NCBI RefSeq assembly: GCF_002999335.1
Contig: NW_020312037.1
Coordinates: 248,001 to 312,000 of the forward strand
Length of the DNA stretch: 64,000 bases
Direction: 5' to 3'
DNA from: Cyclospora cayetanensis
Lineage: Eukaryota > Apicomplexa > Conoidasida > Eucoccidiorida > Eimeriidae
Below the pieces are notes generated by a model. It did not search any database. It saw nothing but the letters and a program-made list of their open reading frames with translations, and was not told the DNA's origin. A program made the translations under genes and the position numbers. Every line of letters begins with the position of its first letter. The stretch's first letter is position 1. Positions 11,281 through 23,115 of the stretch are shown here, piece after piece.

Positions 11281-13130
11281 GCAGAGGATTCACAGGGACC
11301 ACAAAGGTGCTGGATTCTGGAAGTACTGAACGCCGAGAGCATGCTACACGGGAGAGTTTAGTGAAGTGAAATGAGGACCATCAACGGTCGTGGATGATGG
11401 GAAAGGCCCGTTGCCTGCGGACGAATTTGCGACTCTGTTTCGTTTACATTGATAGGCGCCGCGGAGGAAACTCCTCGCGTCCCTGGGTAATGTCCTTCCC
11501 CATCACACACTCTAGCGACCCTACGAAAGCAAGTAAAAGCTCCTTCGGGGTCGTGTTGGTTTATTCTGCCTTTGATGCTGGCTAGTGTGTGAGTCTCCTT
11601 CTAGTCGACTTGACCTTGACGGCTGGTGCACACATTGGCTTTCCGCATCTGATGTGCTATTCGGGTGTCTGTCTGCGCGAGGACTGGCGATAGTACGGAA
11701 ACTCTTCCACTGTCGTGCACGCTGTAGGACTCGACGGACGGGTGCACACCATGGGGATGTGTTTTTGTAATGGGAGAGCGGAATATGTAGCTTTGAAAGG
11801 TACACTCAAACACTGCCACTACACTAGGTAAACCTAAGAATTAGGATTGCCTAGTTGCTTAACCTCTTCGTGCATCTGCTGTATTGCAAAGACCTGATTG
11901 CGCTATACAAGAAAACGCAATATTGTATGGGTGCGAGCATGATGCTGTGTGCGGCTAGATGTGAGTGTGCTTAAGAAGTGATGGTAAGGTTTATATGCCG
12001 TCTGGAGTAAAGATTTCTTCGACGGAGACCTTGAATGAAGCGCTGTACTATACATAATTAGCCAAGCCAGCAAAGGATTCACTATTGTGTTGAGCTGTCC
12101 GTTTATCTTATTTGTTGCACCTTAGAGTTAGATTAATACTCCAACAACCAATGTTGTATGCCTGTATGCTCGATGCTTTGTTCAGCTGGCTGAATTCTTC
12201 GAGTGTTCAGAGGGTGCAGGAACACTCACCCTAGCAGTCCACGCTCATGCAGGAACGGTCTGAGGGCAGGGTCGAATGAGAAGCATAGCTTTTGGAAGGG
12301 CATTCACTTGCTTTTGAATCAGTGTTTATTTGGTTGGTTTTGGGGCTCAGTGTACCCCTCCAGGAGACGGAGTGGTGCGTTACACATGCAGCATACCACC
12401 TTGTAGTAGGGCCCAACTGTGGATTGCAACAAATAGGATTTAAAGGCATTTGGTACATAGGGCAAGTACCGAGCAAATTTATCAGCATGATTGCTGCAGT
12501 AGGAGCTGTCTAAGTGTAGCTCAGCCTGCAATATGTAAATAGCCTGTCGGGGGAGAATAAAAGGAGTTTTCAAAACCATCCTCAAAAGAGTTGTTCTCTC
12601 CCATGTGCTCAGGCCACAAGGATCTAGAACAAAATGAAAGAAGTACATCTAAGGTGCAGCTAGCTGCCCCTTCAATACAGCTTTGACATATGCACACATA
12701 CACCAATACAGGGCACATAGGCGTACGTGAATGCGTCTGCTGTAGGGAAAGAACTCCACTTGTCCCACATATGACATCATATAGCGCCTTCTGGATTGCA
12801 GAAGCATCCAGAGGAAAGCTGAATGCGGTACACACTACTCTAAGCGTAACACTCTTATACGCTGGTGAGGCGTGGCCCCCTGCAACGACTTAAAGGGGCA
12901 GGCGGAGGTTGGGGGGAAACAGGTGGAAACTGCGGATGTTAGGACATTCAAAAGATTGATCCAAAAAATGGGAAACAGAAATCCGTCCAGTATTTGCGAG
13001 AACGCGGGATTTTAGATAATACGCAAGATGAATCAGGGTCACATACGTGGTGGCTGGGGCTCTCTGCAGTGCTGTGTTTGCTGGTGCCACTCAGCTTCTC
13101 TTGCCTTTTTGCTAGTTGATTTACTTCTTA
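11281..13130. other. Gene-poor stretch, nothing assignable
   Basis: About 1.85 kb without a recognisable gene. The minus-strand frame 12890–13090 has plausible composition and could be a short exon of the neighbouring minus-strand gene, but no splice pair in phase was found. The strand content changes sharply at about 13.1 kb, where CAG/CTG-type tracts begin. Confidence 0.4.
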
Positions 13131-13826
13131 TGGCTCCTTCCTTGTTTGTCCGTACTTTCTTCTGGCTTCTTCTTTAGGAGCAGCAGAGCTGTGCCAGATC
13201 TGGTGCCCCCAGCATTGGCAGCCACCGAACTGCACAATCCGCGGTGCTGCTGCAGGTGCCCTTCTTGTTATTGCAGCTGCAGTTTGACGCGGTTTCGTCT
13301 GCTTTGGAGCTGCTGCTTGCCGTAGATCACCGCCGCAGCTGAGGGACTCAGCGTGTAACCGACCTCAGAGGGTGCCCCCCCTAGGGAGGGCCATTAAAAC
13401 GCAAGGGGACGGCATCCTTGTGGCTGCCACCGTGTTGCAGGACCAGAGTTCCCCCATATCTTTCAGATACCGAGCACTTGGGAGCCTCTCTGAAGTCTTT
13501 GCGGGAGTTCGAGCGCCGGTCGCAGCAGAGAGGCCTTTCGGACGCCACCTTCGCTTCCGCGCAGGTGTAGAGTACCGTTGCTGCCCCCCTTTCTGCCATT
13601 GTTGTTGTCGCTGCTGCTGGTAGTGTTGCGCCTGCGGCTGTTGCTGCTGCTGCGTCTCGAAGGCAGCTGCAGCGGCAGCAGCCTCAACAGCAGCGGCCAC
13701 AGGTCCAGACAGCAGCAGCGCGAATATCCCCAATATTCCTTCCGAGCCAAATTTTTTGACCTCCGTTGTTCGCCAAAAAGCTAGCGCGTTGATTGCCCTT
13801 TGTTGCGGCGCACCGCTCCACGCCAC
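13131..13826 (-). CDS. Hypothetical Ala/Gln-rich protein, divergent from the PP2C gene
   Basis: A minus-strand ATG at 13826 opens 153 codons with an alanine run and glutamine runs (ETQQQQQPQAQ, QQQRQQQWQK) and basic segments (ARKRRWRPKG). Codon-type A and Q runs on this strand argue for real coding. The frame stops with TGA at 13365–13367, but the same frame is open again for about 77 codons to a TAA near 13131 (…EARRKYGQTRKEP). An intron spanning the TGA is likely, for example from a GTGGCAGCC donor near 13.43 kb to the CTCAG near 13.33 kb; I could not fix it. No domain recognised. Its start codon lies 61 bp from that of the PP2C gene, so the two would share promoter sequence or overlap in their 5' UTRs. 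Confidence 0.4.
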
Positions 13827-13887
13827 TGCCGCGGGTGTGGCTTGACCGCCGTTGCGGTTGGCGTTGCATGCATCAAGGTCTGATGCA

Positions 13888-14653
13888 ATGGGGACTTATC
13901 TCTCGAGTCCCCTATCGGGGAAGCACGTGGCGGCTGGCTCGTGCGAGGCGATGGGCCTTCGGTGGGGGCTGTGCAGCATGCAGGGCTGGAGAATCTCTAT
14001 GGAGGATGCCCACCTTGTGTTGTACGCCAAACGCATTGCCGCGACGCCAGCTGCCTCAGCGGCTGCTTCGCCTGCCGGGCAGCCCTCCGCAGCACCAAGC
14101 GGAGCGACTGGCCCCTCGTTGGCTGTCACGGACGGCAGCGATCCCGATAATTCGCAGCACTGCGATGAAAACTCCGCACATGGAAGAAGGCTCGTGGTGG
14201 GAGGAGGACAGCACTACTTGTCGCATCTCCTGCTGGGCATGGGGGCTGGTCACTCCCCGAAGCTGACTGAAGGCTATGTGTTTCTGCCATCCACCGCTGC
14301 GGAGGACAGTAGAGACGAAGCCCATTGTGAGCACAGCTCCTCCGGAGCAGCAGCCGCAGCGCCTTTCTGCGGCTCGCCAGAAGTAGCGGACTGCTCGGAC
14401 GAAGCACCCGAGGGAAAAGGGCTGCTCGGAGACGCTGCTGAGGGGGGCGAAGGCGCGACCACTGCCACTCACAAGAAGGGAAATAGGGGACCCAAATCGA
14501 TGCTGAGACAATTCTCCATCCGCAGGAAGGCACACCCTGTTTGCGCAACATCAAGCGAAGCTGAGCCCCCTGAAGGCTCAGTTGGACCCCCAGGAAGTCC
14601 CCGTACCACCCGAGGCAAGGCTCCCCCCCCGAGCAACCCCTGCGGCGCAGCAG

Positions 14654-14714
<61 letters not shown>

Positions 14715-17700
14715 GACAGGAGACTCTGCGGCCTCTTTGGACACCTCCGATATACAGCTTTTATCACAGGCAGATTTGTGTATCTTCTCAGTCTTCGATG
14801 GACACGGAGGAGCCCATGTATCCAGGTACCATGCGCAGTCGCTTATCCTGTTCCTCCTTCGTCGGAAGAGAACATGTGTCTTGCTGCTGCTGCTGCGTTT
14901 GATGCTGTGTTTGATGCTGCTGCTGTGTTTGATGCTGCTGCTGTGTTTGATGCTGAGCGGTGGAGGAGGGGTGTCACTGCTGCTTCCGGAGAGACTCCAG
15001 CCAGCCCTGGTGTGCTCGATGTGGTCCTTGGCACCATTTGCAGTGTATCGTTTTTTGCTGCTTCAAGACCGCGCTTCCTTGCTGCTGCTCGCATTTATAG
15101 GCTACCAAACACACTGCATTTGAAATTCTTCAGTCAGTTTGTTGGCGCTTCACCCTCTCCGGCTTCTTGCCGCCACGTATGCGTCTTCTCTGCAGATTTG
15201 CTGCGCTGCATTTGCGCTCCCTCCTGGATGCCCAGCCAGCCTTCCATAAAGGGGACTTCAGCACCGCCTTGCGGACTGCCTATCTCCGCATAGACGAGTT
15301 ACTGCGTGAGGAGAGTAGCCAAGAGGAGCTTCTCTATCTGTCGTCGCACACGCCTCACGAGCTGTTGCTGCACAGGCAGCAGCAGCAGCAGCTCGTTGAG
15401 CAGCAGCAACACCAGCAGCCAGTGCAACAGGACCAACAGGAAGGCAACAGCGGTTCTGCGAACCCCACACATCCCGCGCAGCATAGAGGAATCAGGTCGA
15501 CGCTGTCAAATCTTGGCCAGCATTTCGGTGTCAAAACGCAGCAACAGCAACCGAGTGGAATTCAGCGAGCTGCTACATGCAGCAGCAGCAGCGAGTTGTC
15601 AAGGCCCTCCACTAGGGCTTCTTTGCCGCGCTGTGGTGACGAGGAAGGCTTTTCTGATGCGCCGGAAGTATTACGGGGAACAGCGCAACATAGCAACTCA
15701 ACTGATGAGCCGGAAATATCACGGGGAGGAGCACAACAGGGCAACTCAACCACTACCACCAGCGCGCCTACCAGTGCGGCCGAGCCTGTATTCGAGACCT
15801 CTCAGCAGCTGACTTGCCACGGGAGTCTTCCCTTTTTGCCGCATCCGGACAGTCAGGCAGCTGCGGCAGCCACGGTAACAGCCTCCGAACCCCCTGCCGC
15901 AGCTGCTGCAGGGGCTGAGGACGTCTCTGTGACAGCTCCACACGCAGCAGCAGCAACTCCCGGTGCAGGGGATGACGTAGCGAGCTCAAAAAAAGGGAAG
16001 AAAGGGGGACTTACTGGCCTAGTAGATGCAGTTGCGCGGTCCATTGGGCTAGGAAAACTATTCAGCCGTGGCAGTACAAATAGCACTGCCGCAGTCAGAT
16101 CCCTAGCCAACAGTGCGGGCAGTACAGCCCTTACCATCTGCATCACCGTAAGATTCTGTCCCCTGCTGCTCATGCGGCACTTCATGAGAATCAGAGCAAG
16201 GCTGTATGTGTGTGCTTCTAGTTTTTAACCCACCGTTTATTGTGCCTCCAGCTGCGTGCGCTGCAGCTCTGTGAGTTGTTTCTGCCACACCTTGCAGGCC
16301 GCGTGTGCTACATATTGGGCGACTCTGCCTGCGTGTTTTTGCCCGTTTGCGTGTTTCTGCTTGCGTGTGTGTATATGTATCTTGGTGTGTCTTTGCAACG
16401 CAGTTTGTATCGCGTAGCAGGCTCGGAAAGCTGCACACTGTTTTCTGTGTGTAGCCTGTGTGGTGTGGTGTGCACGGCAGGCCACACAGGTCACTGTTGC
16501 AAATGTGGGCGACTCACGCTGCGTCCTATGCAGAACAGGCGAAATTGTGGAGCTATCTCAAGACCATAAACCCCAGCTTGCAGAAGAAAGGGTCCGTAAG
16601 GTGCACGCAGCTCGATGCTCGAGAAGGGAGGGCCGACCGTCGCATCAGAAAATGCCCTTCTTTTTCGTTGCACTTATCGGCTTCCTTTAAGCAGAGGGAG
16701 CTTGATCTTCGCTTCCCGATTTCGCAGAGGGGGAGGAGGGGTTGGCGCGTGCTGTTGCTGGAGGCGCGGGCATGGACGTTTAGTGTATTTCTGCGTTCCA
16801 TTGCATCTCTCCATGTGACTGCATATACATATATATATGTAATGCGCTATGCTTGCCTGGCTGGCTTACAGATTCGCATTTACGCTGCGGGAGGCTACTT
16901 AGAGATGGGCAGGGTTAATGGAAATTTGAATCTCTCGCGGGCTCTCGGGGACCTGGCGTACAAGGCAGATGGCACTCTACCTCCCGAGAAGCAGATTCTG
17001 TCGGGCTGTCCGGATATCGTGTCTATCAACAGAGATCCGCAGAGCGACGAATTCTTGGTGAGACGCGCATTTCTGCATGTGCATGGGTGTGTTTTCCGAG
17101 GACGGGAGCAAGGGATTGCACCGACATATTGCTGCTGGTTGGACGAGTTCGCCGACTGTTGCTGCAGGTTATTGGATGCGATGGCATCTGGGAGCTTTTA
17201 TCTTCTGCTGAGGTCGTGGAGTTTGTACGGCGCCGCATTGATGTGAGGGGGCAGACGCTTAGCGGAGGTGGTGGCTGCAGCAAGTGGCCCTATTCGCCGT
17301 CCCTGTAGCCAGCAGGGCAGCGAAGGGGTGTTCGTAGCGATTCAGTAAAAGAGTTGCGCGCAAAGTACATGCGTATATTTTGAGAGTTGTTTGACCGTAT
17401 CTACGGAGGGGAATGAAGGGTTTGTGGCGCGTGTTTGCTTCTGTGGTTCAATTTCAGCACACTCTGGATTTGTGTCAAATCTTGCGGGATCTCTTCGATT
17501 CCTTGATCTCCCCTAACCCAGCGCTGTTTGAATACGGCTGCGACAATATGACGGCCTTTATTGTTGACCTGAAGGCGGGGAGAAGGACACTTGTGTCTTC
17601 TAGCAGGAGGGCTTCTGAACAATTAACAGCCCGTCAGCACACTAACGAATCAAGGGAGCGATTGAATGTGGAGGCCAGCAGTACGGAGACTCTTCCCGGC

Positions 17701-17853
17701 TCGGCGTACGGAGATGGAGAATGCAAACAAAAAGATCGCGAGCTTGCAGCCGGAAGAGGCGGAAAGCATCATCACCAACCGCATCGAACGCAGCAACGAA
17801 AGCAGGAACAGGTATCGTTCCCAAAGGAACGGAAGAACGGCCAGCAAGGGTGA
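13888..17853 (+). CDS. PP2C (PPM) family Ser/Thr protein phosphatase, six exons
   Basis: Mg/Mn-dependent protein phosphatase. Exons 13888–14825, 15196–16121, 16455–16591, 16872–17057, 17168–17242 and 17458–17853 keep phase throughout and give 885 residues. The start is MGTYLSSP, like PPM1G, with a Gly2 that could be N-myristoylated; an upstream in-frame ATG (13852) is less likely. PP2C motifs appear in order: [65 protein letters not shown] and [10 protein letters not shown]. The metal-binding aspartates are therefore present. Two long low-complexity inserts interrupt the fold: about 240 residues (Ala/Thr runs) between MEDAH and DGHGG, and about 270 residues (Gln, Ser, Ala) before the VGDSR motif. 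The exon 2 and exon 3 donors (A|GTACAG, AGG|GTCCGT) were chosen for motif continuity. The C-terminus is basic. Confidence 0.88.
14641..14718 (+). repeat. CAG/CAA trinucleotide tract in PP2C exon 1
   Basis: Imperfect CAG/CAA repeat of about 75 bp. In the phosphatase frame it is read as GCA/ACA, giving Ala/Thr runs; in the +1 frame it would be polyglutamine. This is the homopolymeric amino-acid repeat type that marks Eimeria coding sequence. Similar tracts occur at about 15378–15440 (Gln in frame), 28026–28085 and 53240–53270. Confidence 0.85.
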
Positions 17854-18960
17854 TGCATTTGGCAAAAGCACCCGGAAGCGTCTTTTGCTAGAGAAATTTG
17901 AGCGGGCGGAGGCCGGTGGGAGTGTGAGAGGGCACATTGAAGGGTTTGGGGAAGGCAGCCGCTAATCGTGATGTTAGATCTCTGTGGAGCTGGATAAGCC
18001 GCACCCTGGCCCACTTTCTGCCCTCCTCCCCGTTCTGTGTGCCTTCTTATCTAATTTTTTGTCGTCGTGTGTAGCGCTATCTGTGCTAGCTCGGCGAAGT
18101 GCAGCAAGAGCAGCAGCAGCGTTGCACTCCTTGTACGGTTGTGGTTTGCTGTAGCTTGCATTCCCTGTGCTTGTGGACAGAGGCGCTACGCTTGGCACTT
18201 CTTCCGCAGTTAGGATTCATCTTCTTTGATATGTTTGGCGACCGTTGCCCCAAAGTTATAATATTTACGTGTATATACACAGATTTTTGTATATGCATAT
18301 ATATACATCATGGGCACAAGGGGTGGCCAGCCACCTGAGCTGTAAGCAGCGTATCGTCGGCGTCCGTGCAGGATGCAACCGTTTATGTTTGGGATAAATT
18401 ATTGTCTATTAAATGTGTTTTCTTTCTTTATATGTTGCTATTAATCCCTAAGTAGCAACCTAGGAGTCCCTTCGTTCCTCCCCTCGCTGGGATGCAGATG
18501 CAGTGTGCATGTTTACAGAGAAGCGTTTCTACATATTATATCCATATATATACTTGCTTACACATGCGGCTAACGATGCCCACGTTGGTCCATAAACTTT
18601 TGTGCGGTCAGATGTACGGACACAGGCATAACAGGAGGGCAACGCTTTCATTGCCATGTGCTCTCTAAGGGGGATGATGCCCCTCTAGGGTTGCCCTTCA
18701 ATAACACACATACGCGTAGTGAATACTCCACAAGGCCACAAGATCCCCTTTTCATATACACTCACGCACACAGAGACACTGCCTCACGTAGGGCGCTGCA
18801 TTTGGTGCTCAGAGAGCACGCAGTCGCAACATCGATCCTGAGCGGCAGCCAATAGAAAAGGGTCTCTGTGGCGACGGTAGGGGGCCCCAAGCAGCGCTTG
18901 GCATTTGGGCTATGAGATCCCTTTGCTCCCATCCTCGCCCCTGATTTGAACTACAGACTG
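17854..18960. other. Convergent intergenic region
   Basis: About 1.1 kb between the PP2C stop and the minus-strand stop at 18961; it should hold both 3' UTRs. It is AT-richer than the flanking genes, with short ATATATAC/TATATATA runs near 18295 and 18545. No gene recognised. A CAG cluster at 18107–18122 is too short to support an exon. Confidence 0.5.
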
Positions 18961-20541
18961 CTACTCAAAAAGATGGCGCGTGCGGGCCTCAAAGCCTTCA
19001 ATAGCGTCTTGGCGGCGGTACGAAGGATCCCGTGGGCGAGGAGCGCTGCTGGACTGCTGCTCCTGCCGCAGCACATCTTGCTGCAGGGCCTGGGTGTGCA
19101 CCAGCTGCTGCAGGTGTAGCTGTTTCTGTGCACGGTCCTTTTGGTGATCGATGTGTGTCTGCATTTCTGCATCTGTGGGGGCCTCTAGGTCGGCGTAGTC
19201 TACGCTGGCGGCTCTCAGGCCAGTACCGCTACTCCTGCTGGTGTTGCCGCTGGGGGTGGCACGTCTGGGGTTGAGGAAGTCATTTACTAGGTTTTCTACT
19301 TGCTGATTAATCTGCTGCAGGTCCAGCCGCTCATCAGGGTCGTCAGGTGCACTCCCACTGTCTGGGCTAGATGCGCTGTCGAAGAAGGTCGCCGCTGCTG
19401 CCTGCGCAGCGGCAAGCGCAGCATTGATAAATTGTCGGCGTCGCCGCTTCAGAGACGCATCGTCTTCATTACCAAGCGGCTGCTGCTGCGTTTGCAGTGG
19501 GCCTGTTTGCTTCTCGGCTTGTGGCCTATCTTGCGCCTGACCGGCGGCATGGCCGTCCTCCAATAAGTTTCCTTCATCTTCCTGCTGCTCTTGGGGTGTT
19601 TCTTCCCATGAAGAAAATAGCGGTAAACTTGGAAAACCGGCTGCCGGCCTTCTTAGGTTTCCTGGTACAGTGCTCTGCACGGACTGATTCTGCGAGTCGC
19701 CTTCCAGGGATTGGGCCGAGTTGTGGCTTCTTTGGCTGGACTGCTGCTGTTCAGGCTCGTCAGAAGCCAGTGTCCACTCCTCCTCTTCCTGCTGCTGCTT
19801 CTTCTGCTGCGCACCCTGCTCTGTTTGCTGGTTCTGTAGCGCTGCGTGCTTTTTAGGTTCTGTTTCTGCTCTCCGCCTGCCGGCACCTCGGACGTTCGTA
19901 AGAGCGGACCCCTCTTGGTGCTGCCGCTGCAGTTGCCACTCCGGAACTACCCCGCTTCCTTTATGGGTATAAGATTCATCCTTGTCCTCCTCTTCTAGAT
20001 CGTTCGGCTGGCTCGACACCTGCGTGTTCCGCTGGTCCTCTTCCCAGTCGCTCTCAGGGGCCCATGCCCAATCGGTTGAATCTACATCGATAAATTCGTC
20101 AAGCTGCTGCACGCGGAGGGCATTGGCAGCAGAGGCTCGTTGATTTCTCTCTGTAGAAGAATTAGGCTTTTGAGGGCTTGGGGACAGCGGAGGAGGCGAA
20201 GAAACGGGGGAACCTGTCTTGCCAAACCCCGCAAAAATACCAGTGCTGCGATTCGCATCGCTTTCTTCTACCATCCGACCCGCAGGTTTGACTGGGGGGG
20301 AGTACCTTGAGGCAGTGTTGCTCGCGTTCTGGTCATTGAGGATATGTTCACTGAGGAAGTTCAACGGAGATGCCACAGTGGAAACGGGTCCTCGTCGCCC
20401 CTGTTGTGCTGCCTCGGCATCAACAAAGCGTTTCTCAAAAGGAATAAGCAGTGCCAACGGCAAGCAAATAAGAAGGCAATGAATGTTGAACCTCCTTGTA
20501 GTGCCCATGGGCTCCGTAATGGGCCTGGGGGCTTCCTTCAT
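18961..20541 (-). CDS. Secretory-type Gln/Glu-rich hypothetical protein, apparently single exon
   Basis: A single minus-strand open frame of 526 codons. The second in-frame ATG (20508) gives MGTTRRFN followed by a hydrophobic core (IHCLLICLPLALLIPF) and reads as a signal peptide or signal anchor, so I favour it; this start gives 515 residues. The rest is hydrophilic, acidic and Gln-rich (GAQQKKQQQEEEEWTLAS, QEQQEDEGNLLEDGHA) with an Ala-rich patch (INAALAAAQAAAATFFDSAS) and a C-terminal segment rich in Q, H and L that could form a helix. No known domain. Dense-granule-like or other secreted apicomplexan proteins often look like this, but that is only an analogy. It is convergent with PP2C. 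Confidence 0.7.
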   Translation of the reverse strand: MKEAPRPITEPMGTTRRFNIHCLLICLPLALLIPFEKRFVDAEAAQQGRRGPVSTVASPLNFLSEHILNDQNASNTASRYSPPVKPAGRMVEESDANRSTGIFAGFGKTGSPVSSPPPLSPSPQKPNSSTERNQRASAANALRVQQLDEFIDVDSTDWAWAPESDWEEDQRNTQVSSQPNDLEEEDKDESYTHKGSGVVPEWQLQRQHQEGSALTNVRGAGRRRAETEPKKHAALQNQQTEQGAQQKKQQQEEEEWTLASDEPEQQQSSQRSHNSAQSLEGDSQNQSVQSTVPGNLRRPAAGFPSLPLFSSWEETPQEQQEDEGNLLEDGHAAGQAQDRPQAEKQTGPLQTQQQPLGNEDDASLKRRRRQFINAALAAAQAAAATFFDSASSPDSGSAPDDPDERLDLQQINQQVENLVNDFLNPRRATPSGNTSRSSGTGLRAASVDYADLEAPTDAEMQTHIDHQKDRAQKQLHLQQLVHTQALQQDVLRQEQQSSSAPRPRDPSYRRQDAIEGFEARTRHLFE

Positions 20542-22266
20542 TGCCGCAGTCGGACTGGGGAAAAAGGCTGCGGGTGCCTGGGAAACGAGCGACCGCTGTG
20601 GATGGCTGTCGCACTTTTTTCCAGCGTGGGGACACTGGGACGAATGCCCGCCAGAGCCCCTTAAAGGGATGAAAAATAGGTTAGATGACAGGGGTGACTA
20701 GTGACCGTGGGCCAGTGTTGGCGTGCTTCAAGATGCTCACTGATTGGTTTTCGCAGATGAGTAAACTTCCTGGTTTACTGTTAGTAGAGTAATTTTCGCG
20801 TGGAAATCCACGCATTGACTGACGAATACTTCCGCCGGATGGCGCTGTCTTTCGTGTGCCCCAACCATGCAATGCAACGACTGCAGACAGAAAAAGGCGG
20901 AACACCTATAAAAAATGACTTTGGGTGGTTCTTCAGGTCAGTTTCAATAAACTTTCTGCTTTTTGAGCGTAACTGGCCATGAGAACGCAGCTGAAGGTCA
21001 GGGCTCCTAATCCATTCCGTGCAGGCTGCGGGAATGAACCTCTACGTGGCAAATAGAATTTTAGGATCCTTCACAGATTAAGGGAGCAGCATAGATAATG
21101 GGTTTAAACGCTAATTATATAATTGCACGGCTGGAAACTACTTAAGGCTTAGATGCAGAAAGACTTTTCCCAGGTTCCACAGAGCACGCAGCATTCCGAC
21201 ACGAACGAACGCCTCCGCCCTGTTCAGGGGTCACCAGACCACCAAGGAATACTTAACAAACAATGGCTGGCCTTCCAGATCGTGATTGGCAATGCATAGT
21301 TTAGTGCTAATCAGATGATAAAATCAATTGAACTTAAGACGTAGATGATTTCGTTCTTCTTTCGGCATTAACGGGATTTGCGCACTCTGAACATTGCTGC
21401 TTACCAGCGGCACGACACTTATTACTGGGTCCATGCAAAAGTGTAACATCATCTTCAAGATATGCATCCGCTTTTTTACTCTATTTATGCCATAAAGAAG
21501 CTGAATTCTATTGAAAAAGCACATCTAAGTTCCGAAATGACGAGTACCGTGGGAGAGGGCATAAAACAGCACCGCGGGGAATAAAAAGGAAGCAGAAGCA
21601 GCACCTCTACGAGGAACGCTGCTTTTAAGGTTCAATTCCTAGGTTTTGTGGCAGTAAACAGCTAGTAGCACAATCCAAGTACTCCATAAGCCTATTTCAG
21701 CGCACATGCTCGGAGGGCCGTGCACAATGAAAAATACTTTAATACCACTCAAATCAACAGTCCTACACAGAGTCTTGAATGGCTCGATCTGAAATGCTTG
21801 TCTCTTATTCTATGGAATGATATTACGCGTCCGGGCCTGTACGAAGAATCCCTGTGGAGGACCCTTTCGCTCTGACTCGCCCATTTGTGCGTAGAGATAC
21901 CCTCAGTGCATGTAGCAGAGGGGCATGCTGCTTCTGAGCCTTTACGGTTGTTAGCCTCACTGACTGGGAGCTGTAGTCCCTCCTCTCTCCAAAAGGATAA
22001 ATGCTAGGGCGCATGAGAGAGCATGCATCACTGCTTTGGTTTTTCGGCAAGCGAACAAAAGGGATACATTCCCTTCAACATCCTCCGCTCTAAATTGTGT
22101 TTACGATGATTTGTTTCTCTTCTCATGCACGCCCTATTAGCAACACTCTGTGCATGCACACTGGTGCAAAGCGGTTTGAGCGCGCATGCGCGAAAAATGG
22201 CACACGTGCTCATGCCCGTGCCCACAAGCCTCAGTGCTCATCTATCGGTTTTCAGCTTGTTCAACG
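20542..22266. other. Intergenic stretch, nothing assignable
   Basis: About 1.7 kb of repeat-poor sequence between two minus-strand genes. A 74-codon minus ORF (20681–20905) starts with a signal-like MFRLFLSAVVALHGWG but has no other support. A tRNA-like B-box (GGTTCAATTCC, near 21630) lacks a matching A-box and cloverleaf. Otherwise nothing seen. Confidence 0.4.
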
Positions 22267-23115
22267 CTACCGTCGCGATCTTTCGTGAGACCGCGAACGC
22301 CTGTCTCTTTCCCTAGACCTGGAATGCCTATGTCTCCTCTCCCTGGATCGGGATCTGCGCTCTCTGCTCCTTGAGCGCCTCTTCCATTGCTCCGGGCTTG
22401 GAGACCTTGAGCGGGTTTCGCCCTCCGACCCCTCGCTTTCGTCGCTCTCTGGAAGCCTTATAGGGGCGGGGGGGAAAACAAGTTTTATGCTCTCTTCCTC
22501 CATGGCCTTCTGCTGCTGCTGTTGCTGTTGGTGTAGTTGCTGCTGCTGGTACTGTTTATTGCTCTTCTGCTTCTTCTTTCTCCCAAACTCGTCGAACGTC
22601 TCCTCGTCTGAGTCATGCTCCCGCCTATCACTCGGATCCTGAAGGTCAAAGTGCCCTCCACCCCTCCCCATACGGGGCTCATCAAAGGCGGATGGCTTCG
22701 GCGCATTGCAGATGTTGCATGTCGTCCGCCTTGCCCAATTTAAATTCCCACAATGACCGCACGTCCAGTCACCCTGACGCATAGGGGGCCCTCCTGAGGG
22801 ACCGCCGCCGCTGCCAACCCCCTTAGGCCTCGGTTTCCCGCACCTGTTGCATCGCGTTCGCTTTGAGAAATTGACATTCAGACACGCTGGGTCTTCGCAC
22901 TCCCAGTCTCCTTCCCTAAGAGGCCTCTGGCCTGCGCGCGGCCTGCCTGGAAGGGGAGGCGGAGGGGGGGTTAGACCCGCTGGTAGTACTGCTGAGGCGG
23001 GAGGGGGCACAATAGATGGAGGGGAAGGGCAGACTTCCACGATGCCAGGTGCGGCAGGGGATACAGCACCAGGTACAGGTGTAGGACATGCTCCCGGGGG
23101 GGCACCGGCAAACAT
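22267..23115 (-). CDS. RanBP2-type zinc-finger protein with RS tail (FUS/ZRANB2-like)
   Basis: Predicted RNA-binding, splicing-associated nuclear protein. After a Pro/Gly-rich N-terminus come two RanBP2-type fingers: GDWECEDPACLNVNF…CNRC (C-x4-C spacing, like the FUS/EWS/TAF15 finger) and GDWTCGHCGNLNW…CNIC (C-x2-C, like ZRANB2). Both keep the W, the N-x-N/F-x-x-R core and four cysteines, which in the family read single-stranded RNA. Then follow an acidic stretch, a Gln run, and a C-terminal RS domain full of SRSRER repeats. I start at the in-frame ATG at 23115, giving 282 residues. The frame stays open upstream to a possible acceptor (TTCCTGCAG, about 23200), so a 5' exon may be missing. It is divergent from the Pol I factor gene. 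Confidence 0.8.
   Translation of the reverse strand: MFAGAPPGACPTPVPGAVSPAAPGIVEVCPSPPSIVPPPASAVLPAGLTPPPPPLPGRPRAGQRPLREGDWECEDPACLNVNFSKRTRCNRCGKPRPKGVGSGGGPSGGPPMRQGDWTCGHCGNLNWARRTTCNICNAPKPSAFDEPRMGRGGGHFDLQDPSDRREHDSDEETFDEFGRKKKQKSNKQYQQQQLHQQQQQQQKAMEEESIKLVFPPAPIRLPESDESEGSEGETRSRSPSPEQWKRRSRSRERRSRSRERRHRHSRSRERDRRSRSHERSRR

Noticed and set aside
14126..14767. Long minus-strand ORF with poly-Leu opposite PP2C exon 1
   Set aside because: It is the complement of the CAG tract; the plus strand has all PP2C motifs and splice sites.
21600..21660. Possible tRNA gene (GGTTCAATTCC B-box)
   Set aside because: No A-box at the right distance, no acceptor or anticodon stem could be formed.
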